Below are positions 49,986 through 63,070 of a stretch of 64,000 bases of DNA, piece after piece. The position numbers were made by a program, and so were the translations under genes. Below the pieces are notes generated by a model that was not told where the DNA came from, did no database searches, and worked only from the letters and a program-made list of their open reading frames with translations. This DNA comes from Calliopsis andreniformis (taxonomy: Eukaryota; Arthropoda; Insecta; Hymenoptera; Andrenidae): assembly GCF_051401765.1 (NCBI RefSeq), contig NC_135073.1, forward strand, positions 5,642,001 through 5,706,000, written 5' to 3'. How positions within the stretch are numbered: the first letter of the stretch is position 1; the number at the start of each line of letters is the position of its first letter.

Positions 49986-51040
49986 AAACGATATGAATTG
50001 CTTTTAGTTTGGGGAAAATGAAATGGTACAACATTGTGTGTGGAGTAAGAACATTTTACAGCCTCTGTTTAAATTAAAATTGTTTTTAATAGGAAGGAAT
50101 AACCGATAGTTTTGTGACTGATAAATACTGCACATAGTTAAAATCATCTACTAGAGAAATATTGATTGATTCGTCAATTTATGAACCCTTAAAATTGTAT
50201 TTAGCACATCTGTGTTTATTACATTTGATCATACGAATATTTTAGAGGTACTTTGCTAAATTCTTTTTACATGAAATTGTTTAAAAAGTATCTCCATTAT
50301 AAGAATAATAAAATATAATTTTAAATATTCGTGTGTTATTATATTGCATCAACACGCGATAACTGTCAGACATGTTCAATTTTCAATTAATTGCATAGAG
50401 TGTCTTCTAATACATAGGTATGCTTTCTATCAGTTTCCTTTTCGCTTTTCTGAAGAATTTTATATTTGGGGCTTGTGATAGTTTCCCTGTGGCAGTACGA
50501 TATATCTACATAGTATAATGTTTTGAAAGGTTCACATGTGAATGTAGGTATTCAACCTAGACGATACATATTCCAAGCATTGTAGACGATATTAAAGGTG
50601 TGAACGTAAACACATTATATTCTAACACAGCACATGAAATCACGTTGCATTATTATAACAAATTTATTTTATATTATAGCAATAAAGATCTAAAACGAGA
50701 GGAAAACGTGTTTTCACATAGCATGATAGTAGTCTTCGTGTCCTAAGGGAAGTTGACCAAAACACGAAAAATCGTTTTTCTATTGTTGACACTAATTTAT
50801 TTCTAAAACGTATTGAAAAATATTTTCTATAAAACACCAATTAATTATATGTTATCAAATAAAGCTGTTTAAAAGAATTATTTTGTCCATAATTCCGTTT
50901 TGAAAAGTAGTTTGTTGGCTGGTAAGAGTTAGTTACACCGAAAACAGTAAAATATTGCCGTGCAACTTTTACTTGTAGAAATAGCGTTGAATTTATGGGC
51001 TATTAATATCCGTAATACCGCATTCACATAGACACAGACA
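49986..51040. other. AT-rich non-coding stretch
   Basis: AT-rich DNA with no supportable feature. Confidence 0.5.
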
Positions 51041-52323
51041 TATCTATTAATAGGGCCAGCAAAATACTAGCGTGCATCGCAGTTAACGCACCCACCGCGC
51101 TCGAGGAATGATAAAGTTGGCTGTCGCTCGCACTCTATCATGTTGTTAAGACCGAAGGTGCGACATTTCTGCGGCTGGTTTGAACGTCGCTCGAAAATAA
51201 CCGAATACGAAGCGAAAAAGTTACTACTACTGTGTTGGAATCACGAAATTTTCTATTTATGTGTGGGAATAAAAAACGAGAGATCTATGAATCACGCTAC
51301 TAGTAATCCAAATTGTCCAATTTTTATGTTGGTCGGGACCTACTGAGATTTTTTTAAAGACAATGATAATGATTTTTTAATGTGAGGATGTAAAAACAAT
51401 AAACATATTTGCCTGCTTTCATGGTACGTTTTTTATAGCAACTACTAGCATTGATGACATAATGATAGGACATAAGATATATGCTTGACAAAACTATTAC
51501 TGACGAGTAGTGGCGAAAAATTAGAAATTTTTAAATATTCATAGAATTCTGATATGTAAATTTAGAATATTACGAAACGTATCTATGTTGTAACGTTTTA
51601 GTATTAAACATACATGCACGTATATAAAATTCTTTCTGAAATATAGTACAATTATTTCATTGTTTATAGATAATTTTAATAATGAAAATTTTGAACTACA
51701 CATTGTTAAATGTGAGTAGTCATATTTAAGTTTGCAATAAATTTAAGTATTTTGACTCATTTTACATTTTACTACATCATAACTTTCAGATTTTAAAAGA
51801 TTTTATTTCATTATTTTAAATTGTAAGCTACAACAAAATATTTTTACTCTGTTATTTAACTATGAAAATAATATTCTTTTATTTGTCATCTTTGTCATAC
51901 AGATACACTTGACATATCAATTTAGTTATCCACAAATTGATATCTAGTATTTGAACTAATATTTTTAATCTTTCTATTTGAAATTTCACTTATTTTTAAG
52001 TTTCTCAAATAGAATTTACATCTGTTGACATTTGCTTCCTTAAGATATGACATATCGTCGTCAGAACAAGGTTATCTATTCAAGACCACTATGGAGCTAC
52101 TCACATCACGCCGTTTATCATCCTCAAAATCAGCATACATATGATATTTATTCTCTGAACAAAAAGTCAAGTTGGAACTGCGGAAAGTAGTCTGTAACAG
52201 ACAGTGGACTCTGTTGTAACTAGATTTAACAACAATACTTAAATTCTTTTCATTCGAAAATTTGTCTGTAATATGCAAAGGTAAAATCACTCAGAAATTC
52301 CAATACTCCTCCAGCACGAGTTA
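51041..52323. other. Small GC-rich block (about 51041-51240) and long AT-rich DNA
   Basis: The small block is CpG-containing with a 68-codon frame of no recognisable content. The remainder is strongly AT-rich. Confidence 0.45.
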
Positions 52324-52476
52324 TTTTAAATTTCCAAATATTTAAAATCTGAATCTTCATTTACATAGAAAAATTCTAATTTAAAATTTTCAAACTTCTG
52401 AATATTCAAAGTTTCCAAATTCTCAAATTTTCGATATCTTTTTATGTATTTTAATATTGGTATTCCAAATCCTGGA
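52324..52476 (+). repeat. Dispersed AT-rich repeat, copy C
   Basis: An array of TTCCAAAT / TTCAAA units (52324-52421) is followed by a 55-base flank (52422-52476) that aligns without gaps to 2980-3034 (about 71% by hand count). It is in the same orientation as copy A and opposite to copy B. Confidence 0.55.
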
Positions 52477-53060
52477 ATTCTGTATTTAACCACTATGAAA
52501 CCTTAATATGATGGGTTAACTTATTTTTTGTTTCCTCTGATATGTTTCCAGCCTCTTCTAATACTACCCTTGCTTTCTAGTATTAAATACTTTGTGTATA
52601 ATGGAAAACAAATAATACATCGACGCTCTGATTTCACACAAGAACAATTATCTTACGTTGAGAACGTCGATCCATATTCCGTCCAATATTTTATGATGTG
52701 ACCACGTTCGTGCTCGTCGACCTCTAGAAACACGCTAGGCCGGGTCATTAAAAGGCCACGAGGACTTTTGTTTTATAGAGGACCACAGAGTTTTAAAGGA
52801 GATGGTATCCTTCGGGCGGGTAAGGTCAGCCGAATTCAAACGACCACGGTCTGAAAAGGTTCTTCTTTCCTCGAGAAGCAGTCAGATCGTATTACATCGG
52901 TTCTTCGGAGCCGCGCGGTGGTAATTATCCATTCTTTCGACTATGGAGACACTTTGGATCGTGTTACACTTGTTGGTTTATGCAATTTGTGAACATCATC
53001 CTTTATGCTCACGGGCTAAATTATCTTCCCTCCTTCTGTTATCGTGCTCTGCGTTCATGA
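52477..53060. other. AT-rich lead and GC-rich block (about 52640-53060)
   Basis: The block is CpG-rich without a frame of 60 codons, consistent with non-coding DNA. Confidence 0.4.
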
Positions 53061-54040
53061 GAAAATCTAAATCCAATCGTTCGCACTGTTCTCGATTTTT
53101 TTACATTGCTTAAGACGAATTATAATCCTCTAATTTTAACGAGCTTTAGAATGAAGGGGATTTTTACTGTAGGACATCTTCTTTTTTGGTTTTTCTTTGA
53201 ATAGTTTTATAATCTGTAAAAATTTTGCACTTCAGCATATGTACATATTTGTTTATATTTTAAGAATATTCAGAAAATTTTTTCTGAAAAAAGAATAGAA
53301 ATTGGAAAGAGCATGACGTAATCATATCATTCTAGCTATTTTGCTCATCAAAAATAAAAAATTAGAACAATTCCTAATTTAGGAAAAAATCTGCAGTTTA
53401 TTTGAGATAGATATGCAAAAGAGTCTAAACAAGTATGCAAAACAGACTTCTTTGTGGCATGTAGAAAAACAGTGGTTTGAACCTACTATTTTATTTTGAA
53501 TAGTGTAGATAAAAACAGATTATAGTACGTTTGTTACAATATATATATATGTATATGAAATATAAGAAATACAGAAGATCTGTGACTCAAATTGCAGTAA
53601 TTTCTTGCTATAAACTCGATGTTAGAGTTCCTAGAATCCCTCTCACTTCTTTTGGGTAAAACACTAGCGAGGTATCAATGCATCAATTTGGCTCAAACAC
53701 TGCTTAATTTTTAATTGTAGGTCACAAACATTCGCTACTTTTATAATAAACCTATTATTTTATGTAATTAATTTGTAGGAGTTAATTTAATAATACGTTT
53801 CCAATAAAAAGACTATGTAACCTATGATGGAAATTGCAATGCATATGTAAGTATTATTTTACACAAATGAGAACCTAGTAAGACTGATAAACTTTATGAG
53901 GATCTAGACTAGAACGTAAGTATTAGATGATGTTTGTATACTAGAAATATTAAATCGTGAGCTCATAACGAATAAGTAAATACTATATTGAAAATAAAAA
54001 TATAAAGCATTTCGCTAATACTGGAATCCAACCCAGTTAG
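53061..54040. other. AT-rich stretch with a short AT microsatellite
   Basis: (AT)6 at 53539-53550. Otherwise featureless AT-rich DNA. Confidence 0.5.
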
Positions 54041-54620
54041 TGTATACAGTTCACCCTGGACGTAATATCATTTCTTTTTCTCTTCCTCTGCTCTATTTCC
54101 CAAGATTTCATCTGAAGGTAAAGTGAAAACTCGTAAGATTCGTGCGCCATCAATGATACACAGCAGCGACTCCACCCCTTGTCTAATGATTAATCGATAT
54201 TTCTCAAAACCCTCGAGGGATTGGAACTCATCTTTCCCGTTTGTCTCGGGGGAATAAAGGGGCACGCGTCACACACTGTTACAGATACGATCCGTTAATG
54301 ACCGAATTAATTTTTCCACGCGACCAGTCGTACACAGGCGCACATTCACGAGGATACAGCGTTATTAATTAACTTGATAGACCATAAATAAAACACGGCC
54401 AACCCCCCACCTCTATTTCCCCTGAGACGAATATAAATAAATAAATGTCTCCGCACGATGCGTTATGTTAATTGGGGCGTTGTCTAACAGCATTCGCACG
54501 CACCTATTCTCATTAACTTTTCGCCATAGAATGATCGTTACCGTTGATTTTATAACCGCTAGTATTCCACTTCCGGCTCCATTGTGCGTTACGCAAAATT
54601 GTCCCAACCCTTGTAATATT
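54041..54620. promoter_or_regulatory. Candidate cis-regulatory block rich in homeodomain cores
   Basis: A mixed-composition block carrying TTAATG (54295-54300), AATTAATT (54305-54312), TTATTAATTAA (54362-54372), CCATAAATAAA (54382-54392), TTAATTGG (54468-54475) and CATTAACTT (54511-54519) among CpG-rich spacers. Clustering of TAAT/ATTA and Caudal or Abd-B type CATAAA words is typical of developmental enhancers, but AT-rich cores are common in this genome. Antisense 71- and 86-codon frames overlap and are not credible genes. Confidence 0.3.
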
Positions 54621-55330
54621 GTAATCAATGATAACGAAATTTCCAGCTTTGTCTTCTACTTGCTAAATAACCGCAAATCACAAAATGCGAAATACAAGTA
54701 TCTATGTAATATCTTCGTAATTTAGATTGAAGTCAACATTAATCTACGTACAATGACCTGTAGTGAATCGATATTGAATTAGAATAATTGGTTTCAGATT
54801 ATATTAACTATGTTAGGATACAAAATTTTATTAGAGATCATCATTAGGGTTATCATTAATAGCACTTAATAAAATATTCCTAAGTAAAGATTCAAAACCC
54901 AAAATTATTGTTTAGTTATGTGATGGAAATCAAGAATACTGATTATAGTTCCATTTATTTCTATTGAACACTAAAAAGGAATAAATAAGCATGAGAATGT
55001 ACATTAAAATCAAACAAATGACAAATAAGTAATCTAATATAACTTAGAGCCCTTAAAGGGACGACTGTACGTGTCTTTGTTCTTTTCAATTGAGAAAACA
55101 AGAAGCATACAACGGACGCCGTATCGCCTCTTATATTAACACTCGTGTGATCAAGTTCTTACTAAGCTTTCCCCTAGCGCTCTTCGTGTTGAACGACCCA
55201 ATAACAAATGCATTTCTGTCAGGGTGCAGAGTATTTTTATTTTAAGGAGAAACCTTAGGAATTGTCATCGAACACTTGCTACCGTAGAAAATACCTAATC
55301 CCTGAAAATAGATACGTCCTGACTTCCTGA
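54621..55330. other. AT-rich non-coding stretch
   Basis: AT-rich DNA, no identifiable feature. Confidence 0.5.
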
Positions 55331-55915
55331 CAATTGGCTACATTCCCCCATGCCAGAGGGAAACCAAACGCTATAATACGTTGCTTAATCACCGGAAGAA
55401 GCATTGACGACAAAGATCAACGGAGCATTGTGGTGAAGTGCAGTCGCGAGCGGAATTCGACGGTGCCCGCAAAAGTGGCAAGTAACGACTCGCGTCAAAA
55501 ACGCGACAGATCGTCGTGCATCAACCGCGTCTGTAACAGCCGCCTCGCGACGCGCTCGTTACGAGCTGGCCTTGTTCCGATCCACGTTGCATTTAACCAG
55601 GACCACCCTGTATCCGCGAGACGCATCTGCCTACGTACATGGACCGCTCCCGGCCAGAATATTTATACAGCCATTGTCCCCGAATCCAGTGCCGATAACT
55701 CAGTCTAATTATGCGCGTCACGAGAGATGAGTCCGAGAAGAAAAAAGTGCGATGGAAGAAGGAGGCGCCTTGCGATTCGAAAATAGAGTTTCCAGAGAAG
55801 CTCCCTCTTTGGGGACATAGGATATCCGAATCGGATTGGAAGCTATTGTCCTGCGAGGCTCGAACCATGGGGTTCGAGTTACCAGTTGAATGTTGTGTAA
55901 ATTGTATGAAGTAAG
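55331..55915. other. GC-rich block
   Basis: CpG-rich block. A 124-codon plus-strand frame (55334-55708) overlaps a 91-codon minus-strand frame (55868-55593); neither is recognised. CTCGAACC / GGTTCGAG at 55859-55866 and 55871-55878 make a perfect 8-base stem with a 4-base loop. The hairpin resembles a T-arm by accident only; no tRNA surrounds it. Confidence 0.4.
55570..55612 (-). mobile_element. Possible end of a degraded repeat element (inverted)
   Basis: On the minus strand TACAGGGTGGTCC (55612-55600) leads into GGTTAAATGC. The first nine bases equal those at 44274-44282. By recollection, CAGGGTGGTCC-type ends occur in dispersed repeats of Hymenoptera. Neither the other terminus nor a coding region is visible, so only an end fragment is proposed. 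Confidence 0.35.
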
Positions 55916-56750
55916 GTAAATGTCCTAGTAGCTGACTATGCCCCTCTACCTGAATTCTAATGCTAATTTTATTTAATCTTAAGTTTATGTTATAATGTAT
56001 TTAATTAAACACCAAAAATAGTATATGCAGCTGCCTGGACACATTCAAATGTCGAGACATGCATTTTTAGCTTTTCATAGTATATGTTTATGTTATGCAA
56101 CTTTGAGTTGATCAACCTAAACTCGATAAAAATTGTCGTTTCTATGATGGTTAAAATGAGATGTACACGGACAACTTTGATCAATTTTAGGTTGATCACC
56201 TCGGTTGCCCGATCAAATTACCAATTTACCTAATGTAAACGTAGTTCTGGAACATTTAACATCTTAAGCGTTCGGATATTAGAACATTTACCTTATGCAG
56301 TGTTGCATAGGTTTGTGATTTAATTATGAGAAGTACTGTGCTATAGCTCCTCTTCTGTCTATTGTCTGTCTATTGTCTCCTGTTTGTCTGCTTTCGAGTT
56401 TTCGTCTTTAACTCTTACTCAATTTCATTCATTTAAACCCCTCAGCAAGGGTTAAAGAAATAGAATCTAAGTCAAAATTTATTCTTTATTTTCAATATTT
56501 GGTACGTTTTTGTATATTATGTGCGTTTATTTTTCTGCTTATTTTAATTTTTCATAAATGCATAAACTACTGTGAAGATTCACTATGAATTTTTCTAAGT
56601 TATAACATATAATATACAATAGTACCTGTTATCATTACTATTATTATATAGTATTCTATTCTTCACCAACACATGTCATAATCCCTATAACAGAACTATA
56701 GCATGACTAAAGTTAAATTATCCGCCATCAATAATAGAGTTCTTTGCTAC
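55916..56750. other. AT-rich stretch with an 11-bp tandem repeat
   Basis: TCTGTCTATTG is perfectly repeated at 56354-56364 and 56365-56375, with a decayed third unit to 56386. The rest is AT-rich. Confidence 0.55.
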
Positions 56751-57075
56751 CTACGAGCGAAAGTGATCAGTACTTACGAAGGGTTCAACGTGAACTTGAC
56801 CATCGAAATTGATCAATAAAAGTCAGCGTACCGCGTCTGAACACAGTGGATCATTTTCGCGGTTGTCGAGAGCCATTAAACGGCTCATCATGGATTTCAC
56901 AGACCGTTCAGGCAATCTGTAATAATATCGTCGATCGACCGACACATGTAACAAAGATCGGCCGTATCTGGACCGTGCCCGATTCAGTAATAAAGTCTAA
57001 CCAATCACTAGGTGCGTACCTTCGCTTTAGACCCGTGCACGAAAGCTTCAGTGATCCTCGAGATCTGTTGAGTGT
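56751..57075. other. GC-rich block
   Basis: Compact CpG-rich block with a 77-codon plus-strand frame of no recognisable content. Confidence 0.35.
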
Positions 57076-58590
57076 GTAAATAATTGAATGTGTTTCCAGT
57101 GATCATTTTGTTGAACTTTTTGGAAAGGATATCAGAGACAATCTTGTGAGAGATCAATATATACACTGAGAGGCAAACTAAAATTTGAAAAGGAAGTTTT
57201 TTGATATGTTTAAGCGTCTGTGATTTCATTAGCCAAATTCCTTTATTTCTAACAGGAAAAATTGTTAAGAATTCTTTGTGAACGTATTAAAAAATTAAGC
57301 TCATGTAAAGTGGCGACACTATTTCTAGTTTGGTAGAAAAATTACATAAAATTATGTTGCACTTAGCTGAACCCCATTTGTTAGATTAAGGATTAAAGTT
57401 TCTTTTATCTACTAGACAGAAAAACATAAGTCACACTTTGAAAAAATTTGAATTTTTGTTTTAACTCAGTGCAACAAGATAAAATTTACATTTCGTATTT
57501 TTGGATATAAATTGAATTAAAAACACTTTTACTTTTGATAAAGTAAATATAATAAGATTCATGTTTATAATACAGTATTATATAATTTATACATACAATA
57601 ACTAAAAACTTTGAACTTTGTCCTCATACAATGCACATCTATACGTAAAAAAAATAATCGAATAAAAAAATTATTTAATAAAGGTCGGCGACCACATTAT
57701 GCACTTGCACTGGTGGGTGCTAAACCGTTCATCATCCATCAATGGAAGGATGTACTCTACGAGCAACGGGACAGTGTGTAACTAGAAGTACTCTCCAATT
57801 AGTAGATCTAGCAGATTTAGACCTCTTCTCTTACGCATTAAACAGATGTGGCAAATTGTAGTTTTCACAAAGTTTAAATTAGTTGCAATGAATTATGCGA
57901 AACTCGCGGATACGAATATAAGAATCGTTGGAAAAAAATAGCGAGGTAACAATTATTTCTGGAATATTTGCTGCAATATTGGATTACAATTCATATCAAA
58001 TCGCAGGGTTAACAATGAACACCCTTTCATTTCTTCTAGACTTCACATTCATCTGCTTTCATTAACGACTAATTACACACGGGGATTTAATGAAGAATCT
58101 TTAATTGACTCTTTATTCCATTTTCCTGAATACATTAAGAAATTATGGACAGTGGATTTCCTGCAGAGATTGCTAGTTCGTCGGCCGTTTTTACTACGAA
58201 GAGTTTGTTGTACAAGCTATTATTATAAATTACAACATTGTATGTATATAAATGGCATGGCATGCGAAGTTACTGTTAGGAGAAATCATGCAGTTCAGAT
58301 CTACATTTGCATTCCATTACTACAGAGAAGAGTATAAATTTATTAACGAGAATGGAATACTTCTAAAAAGAAATTAAATTACTATCAGATTTACTAATTT
58401 ATATTAATGAATATTAACAGCAGCATAACCCATTATTTTATTAAATATTTTAAATAAAGGTTTGTAATTATTCTCAGATCATGAACACGATAAATGCAAA
58501 TGAAGGTACTTATCGTAGGTAATTAGAACATCAATAAAATTAAAATTAATTTTCAGGTGATCTTAAATAATCGTATTCAAAACGCCAAGC
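57076..58590. other. Long AT-rich non-coding stretch
   Basis: Mostly AT-rich DNA with a slightly GC-richer patch near 57685-57780. No gene, RNA or repeat is supported. Confidence 0.5.
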
Positions 58591-59500
58591 AATAACGATA
58601 AAAAATATCGGCAGTGGTAAGCCTGTCGAAAACTGCCCGATAATTCGAAAGGAAGGAGAGCTGGTAACAAGACGCATGCAGCTTAATTCCATCAAGTTCC
58701 CGGGCCAGCAAGCGCGCCGGAAGCAGGTTTTATGAGAGCGCACATGTTAACCGAGACAGATCGACATTAATTTCAATAGCACGCGCCTCGGTAATGATAA
58801 CAAACAATTAAAGCGAAGCAGAGGCATGAGATCATCGATGGCGCGAGGGTGTCGGAATTGAATGACACGTAGATGGCGTGTGATGCCATTACACTCGTTA
58901 ACGCTCCTCCGCTAACGTAGCTAATAGATTATGAACTCTATGAATTAATAGTGTCGTCACGGAAACGGTTCTCATCTCTTCGCGAACTATTCTCTAACTT
59001 CAACGTAGGACCAATCGTAACCCTAATCAAAGAAAATTTATAAGCGAAGGAAGCCTCTCTGTTCTCAGTGTCCTCTTCCCCCTCCCGAAGATAATGACAT
59101 TATCGCTCAGTAATCATGACACAAGATAGTCCCGCGACCATCACGAAGCAGACGAAGCAGATAACACAGGCGATGTCTTAATCTCGCCGTAACGTCTCGA
59201 AAATTCGCGTGAACCGCGTGAAAGGCATCTGCGCGACGAGCATAATTACAGATAATCGCAATGCCAGAGCGCCAGCTGTTTCCCACATGTTGATCGTCAA
59301 TCGGATATTGAGAACCGCGCGCGGACGGTGTAAAATAAAACAGCACAGTGGATCAATTAGCGAATGACTAGCCGCGACAATATCCTGTCTGGAGCGTTGG
59401 CCGAGACCAGCTCGGTGCAGCGGCAGCAGATCTCGTCCCGGGGAATGATGTCATCGTGACATCATAACGTCGTTCCGATATACCCTCTGTACCCATGTCG
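58591..59500. other. Large GC-rich block
   Basis: About 900 bases of CpG-rich DNA with several words of regulatory type, including GATAACAAACAATTAAAG near 58796-58813 (Sox- and homeodomain-like) and the E-box/Su(H) pair listed separately. Frames of 61-79 codons on the minus strand are unrecognised. One of the best candidates in the window for a conserved non-coding element. Confidence 0.4.
59273..59289 (-). promoter_or_regulatory. E-box adjoining a Su(H)-type site
   Basis: CAGCTG (59273-59278) is immediately followed by TTTCCCACA (59279-59287), whose reverse complement TGTGGGAAA fits the Su(H)/CSL consensus YGTGRGAAM. CACATG at 59284-59289 overlaps as a second E-box. Adjacent proneural E-box and Su(H) sites characterise Notch-responsive neurogenic enhancers in insects. 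One instance is suggestive only. Confidence 0.3.
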
Positions 59501-60667
59501 TACTGTGAACTGATCTTGAAACATTCGCGAAGCAGTTGATAAGCGATAAACAAATCATTGCGTACCTTAGTGATGTAGCTAGCTTTTTTGGTCTGCTTGA
59601 GTGGTACTTTATGGAGATTTTACGAATTTTATTATATTTTTTATTTTGGCTCATATTAAAATACGGAAAATGTAGAAATTCTAAAACATTTGCTAGCAAT
59701 TACAGGACAGGTAGTTACATGTGTACAAATTTGTAACAAATGCATATCCAGCAATAATTTAGGGAGTTTTTAGATGTTACTGAGAGTTTGAGTAATATAA
59801 ATCAATTAAGTTAAAATAGTAAATAGATCATGTAATAAATAGTATCATTAAAGAATATTTTACTTGTAAGAAAATTAATATTTACAGTTATATTTAATTA
59901 CTGGTATCAGGCTAGATATTGCTTTCTATCTTCCACCTTTCATATAATGTTTTAACCTCTTCGTTAGCAAATTCCTATTTTCTTAAGAAAGAATATAAAT
60001 TGAGAAACGATTTATCCCATTTCTTATGGAATAATTTACATACATACATTATCGGCAAAAAGTTCGAAATTATTCTGTAAATTAAGAAAAATGTTGGATA
60101 CCTAATTGAACAACCAATTGAAGCTGCAGTAAGGAAGTGTAAGTATAAATTTTTTCAATTGTGCTGAAATAAAGAACACTACAAATATCATTGACAATAC
60201 TAACTTTGAAATAAAAATATTTTGTTATAATAGTGCATACAAGTAATTGTAAATATGAACAAGTGATTTCATTCTACTGGCCAGTAGTATAAGTAGTACA
60301 AGTCAATAGAATCGCAATAGTGAAGGTGTGTGATTACTATGGTATTGAAATAAAGTGTTTCATAAGTATTATCTTTTCTCTTGTCAATATTAAATACATT
60401 TTGCATCAGAAACATCATTAGAATCATCGCTGAAAAATCTGTCAATCATCTGGTACTCCAATCACGTAGAATGACACACGTGCAAGCAAGCAAGACATGG
60501 AGTAACACATGGGTTAAAATGCTGCTGAACAGAGAGTGAAAGTGTTCCCCGTCTATTAATTCCTCTCTACTGGGGAGAAACGTAAAGAATGAAGGAAAGG
60601 AAAAGCGTTTGATAAAGTCTGGTCTGAGTTAAGATCCGCCTCGATCCCTTCATTTATGGATTTAAAA
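59501..60667. other. AT-rich non-coding stretch
   Basis: Over 1 kb of AT-rich DNA with short frames only. GCAAGCAAGCAAG occurs near 60482-60494. Confidence 0.5.
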
Positions 60668-60803
60668 AAGGAGAAAATTGTATTCATTTTTTGGTTACCA
60701 ATAACATTATTGATTCCTTTTGTTGTAGTATTTTTAAGGAGAAAATTGTATTCATTTTCTGGTTACCAATAACATCATTGATTCCCTTTGTTGTAGTATT
60801 TTT
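60668..60803 (+). repeat. Two-copy tandem repeat, 68-bp period
   Basis: Two 68-base units (60668-60735 and 60736-60803) are identical except for three differences, all T in the first copy and C in the second. The high identity indicates a recent duplication. No coding content. Confidence 0.95.
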
Positions 60804-61384
60804 AAAATTCCATTCATTCTTTACTAATCATATAGCAGGCCGAGAGAAACTTTTTAATAGTAGCTAACTGAATGTATTCAATGTTATATAAATATGCATT
60901 GAGCATGAGGAATATTAACCCGGATAATATGAAATCTCGGAATTTTATCTTTGAATTTAATCATTCGCGAACTGATCGCAGAAATGATTAACTGACTGAA
61001 AAACTACATTCTTGAGGGTGAAGCAGGCGTTTGAGTAAACTTTCCAACGAACTATTGATTGATATAATCATTTCAATAATTCTTAATATTATTCGAAATA
61101 AACTCAAAGGACAAATGTCATATTGGACATATGCTTATACTCAAACCGAGAGAATGTTCACACATTCATTCTTAATTTAGTATGTAGAATTCATATCTGC
61201 TGCATTTTCCAATAGAACAGAACACCTTATATGACAATATAAAATTTATATTGCACAAATGAAAACATTATAAATTTTCTGTGTTCTACTATAAGTTATT
61301 TTTTCCAATGAAGAAACAGTGATCCTATTATGTCACCAACACGATATCAGCTGAGCATTAAAAATGATAAATGAAAAGCAATAA
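60804..61384. other. AT-rich stretch with a 19-bp palindrome
   Basis: CAATATAAAATTTATATTG at 61235-61253 is a perfect inverted repeat around one base; AT-rich palindromes of this size are not rare. Nothing else is identifiable. Confidence 0.5.
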
Positions 61385-61990
61385 AAGATGTCACGCCTCA
61401 GGAGTCGTGTAGTTGCAATCAACGTTCTCCAAAACGAAACAATAAAACTGCCCTTCGCCTCTCGCTCTTGCATCGATTTTAACCCCCTTCATCATTGATA
61501 TCCTTCCCATAGCCAGCTTTTGTCTGTAATATCTCATTTCCCCTGAAGTGTTTGTGAGGAAACGTATTTCAGGGCAAGTTCGTTCGGTAGTGGGCACAGA
61601 GGTTAAGGAACAGTATGTTGGTACGCGTGCAAGTTTCCGCGACGCGGTGGAGAGCGGCGCGGATCGCCAAAGCGGCTAATATAGCAAAGTTTTCGCATCA
61701 TCCAAGCCAGCTATCTTCTATCTCTTCGGCTCTTTCCACGCTTATTAAGTCCCCGCCAGTGATTTCTGCAGCCAGCGGGAGGTATTCCCGGTGTATATAA
61801 TGCTGCCTTCGAGCAGCCGTCAACCCGCTCTCCCTTCGTTTCCTTCCTTCAGAAAGAGGCTCCCTTACTTTCCAAGGACTCGAATTCGAAGCGGTTGGAA
61901 AAAGTGACCGGGCGCATTGGAAGTTGAAGGTCCTCGAGATTGTGGCCTCAACTTTGTGCAATTTTTCATTATTGGCGCTGTATTTGGTGT
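61385..61990. other. GC-rich block
   Basis: CpG-rich block with overlapping frames of 61-99 codons on both strands, none recognised. TATATAA at 61794-61800 is followed by GCTGC / GCAGC around CTTCGA, but no initiator-type word supports a promoter. Confidence 0.4.
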
Positions 61991-63070
61991 CCAACAAATT
62001 AATATTCCCAACAGTTTCTGCATTCTACCCCTTGCCTTATAATGGCGAGTTACCCTCATATATTGGGTGCTACAAAAATACATGACAAGTATGACAGCTG
62101 GATTTTACAACTTCGGGACAGTGATCTGTTAAAGAAAGTTTTCGAGAATTAAGTTTGCTACGGATGTATAAGAAACATAAAAATTAACGAAATCCTCTAG
62201 ATTTACTCTATTTAGATTTGAAATTTATTCTGTGTTATTTTGGATATCCAATAATGTCAAGCAAGGTATGATCACAATGATGCAGACCAATAAATCCGCA
62301 GCAATCACATAGGAGTCTATGTATTTACACTTTACAATTATGTGTGTAGTTTTGTAGTGATTTTAAAGGCTGCAAAGTAAAGAATCCAGTCCACGATACT
62401 AACCTAATTAATAACAACTTTCAATAAATTTAAAAAATTTGTGAACTTAGAATTGAGGTTTTAGTTTCAAATGTACTACTTTGATGATTAGAAACATCTA
62501 GTACGTATAATGACAATATTGGGTAGGTACTACATATCCTGCAAATTCTAATTGTGTACTATACTAAGAATTGTTGACGAGTAAATAATTTGCTACGTTT
62601 TATTCAAAGTATTGATTGCAGAATGTACTTTTACGTATCAGGTGGGATAACATCCTTTCTGTCCTTTTTCCACTCTTATCTTTATATAGTCGTCATTAAC
62701 GCTTTCGTTAGGAAAGACGTACCTAAGTACCTAGATACACACCACGAAGCATCTGTGAAACGCCATGAATCCTTCAAGTATGGTAAACACACGCATTCAT
62801 TATTTTGAACTTTCTATTATTAAATACAATTGACATCACACTGTGATAGAAGTAAATTTTTTTCTCCAAATCGCGCCACAATTAAAGACTTCATGTTGCC
62901 TTTTCATCAAATTGGTGATTGGAAGATAATGAGAAAGAGACTGAAACTAAAGTTGACGACAGGTCCTAAGAATAGATTGAAATATTGATATTTTCCTCTG
63001 AACTGACATATTTTCCCAAAGGATACATATGAAGTATACCTACATTTTCAATCGCACAAGACACAAGGAT
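61991..63070. other. AT-rich non-coding stretch
   Basis: About 1 kb of AT-rich DNA; a 72-codon frame (62590-62808) is unrecognised. Confidence 0.5.

Noticed and set aside
55859..55878. CTCGAACC-ATGG-GGTTCGAG hairpin with tRNA T-arm-like words
   Set aside because: The loop is four bases and no other tRNA element is present. An 8-base stem with a short loop is expected by chance several times in 64 kb.
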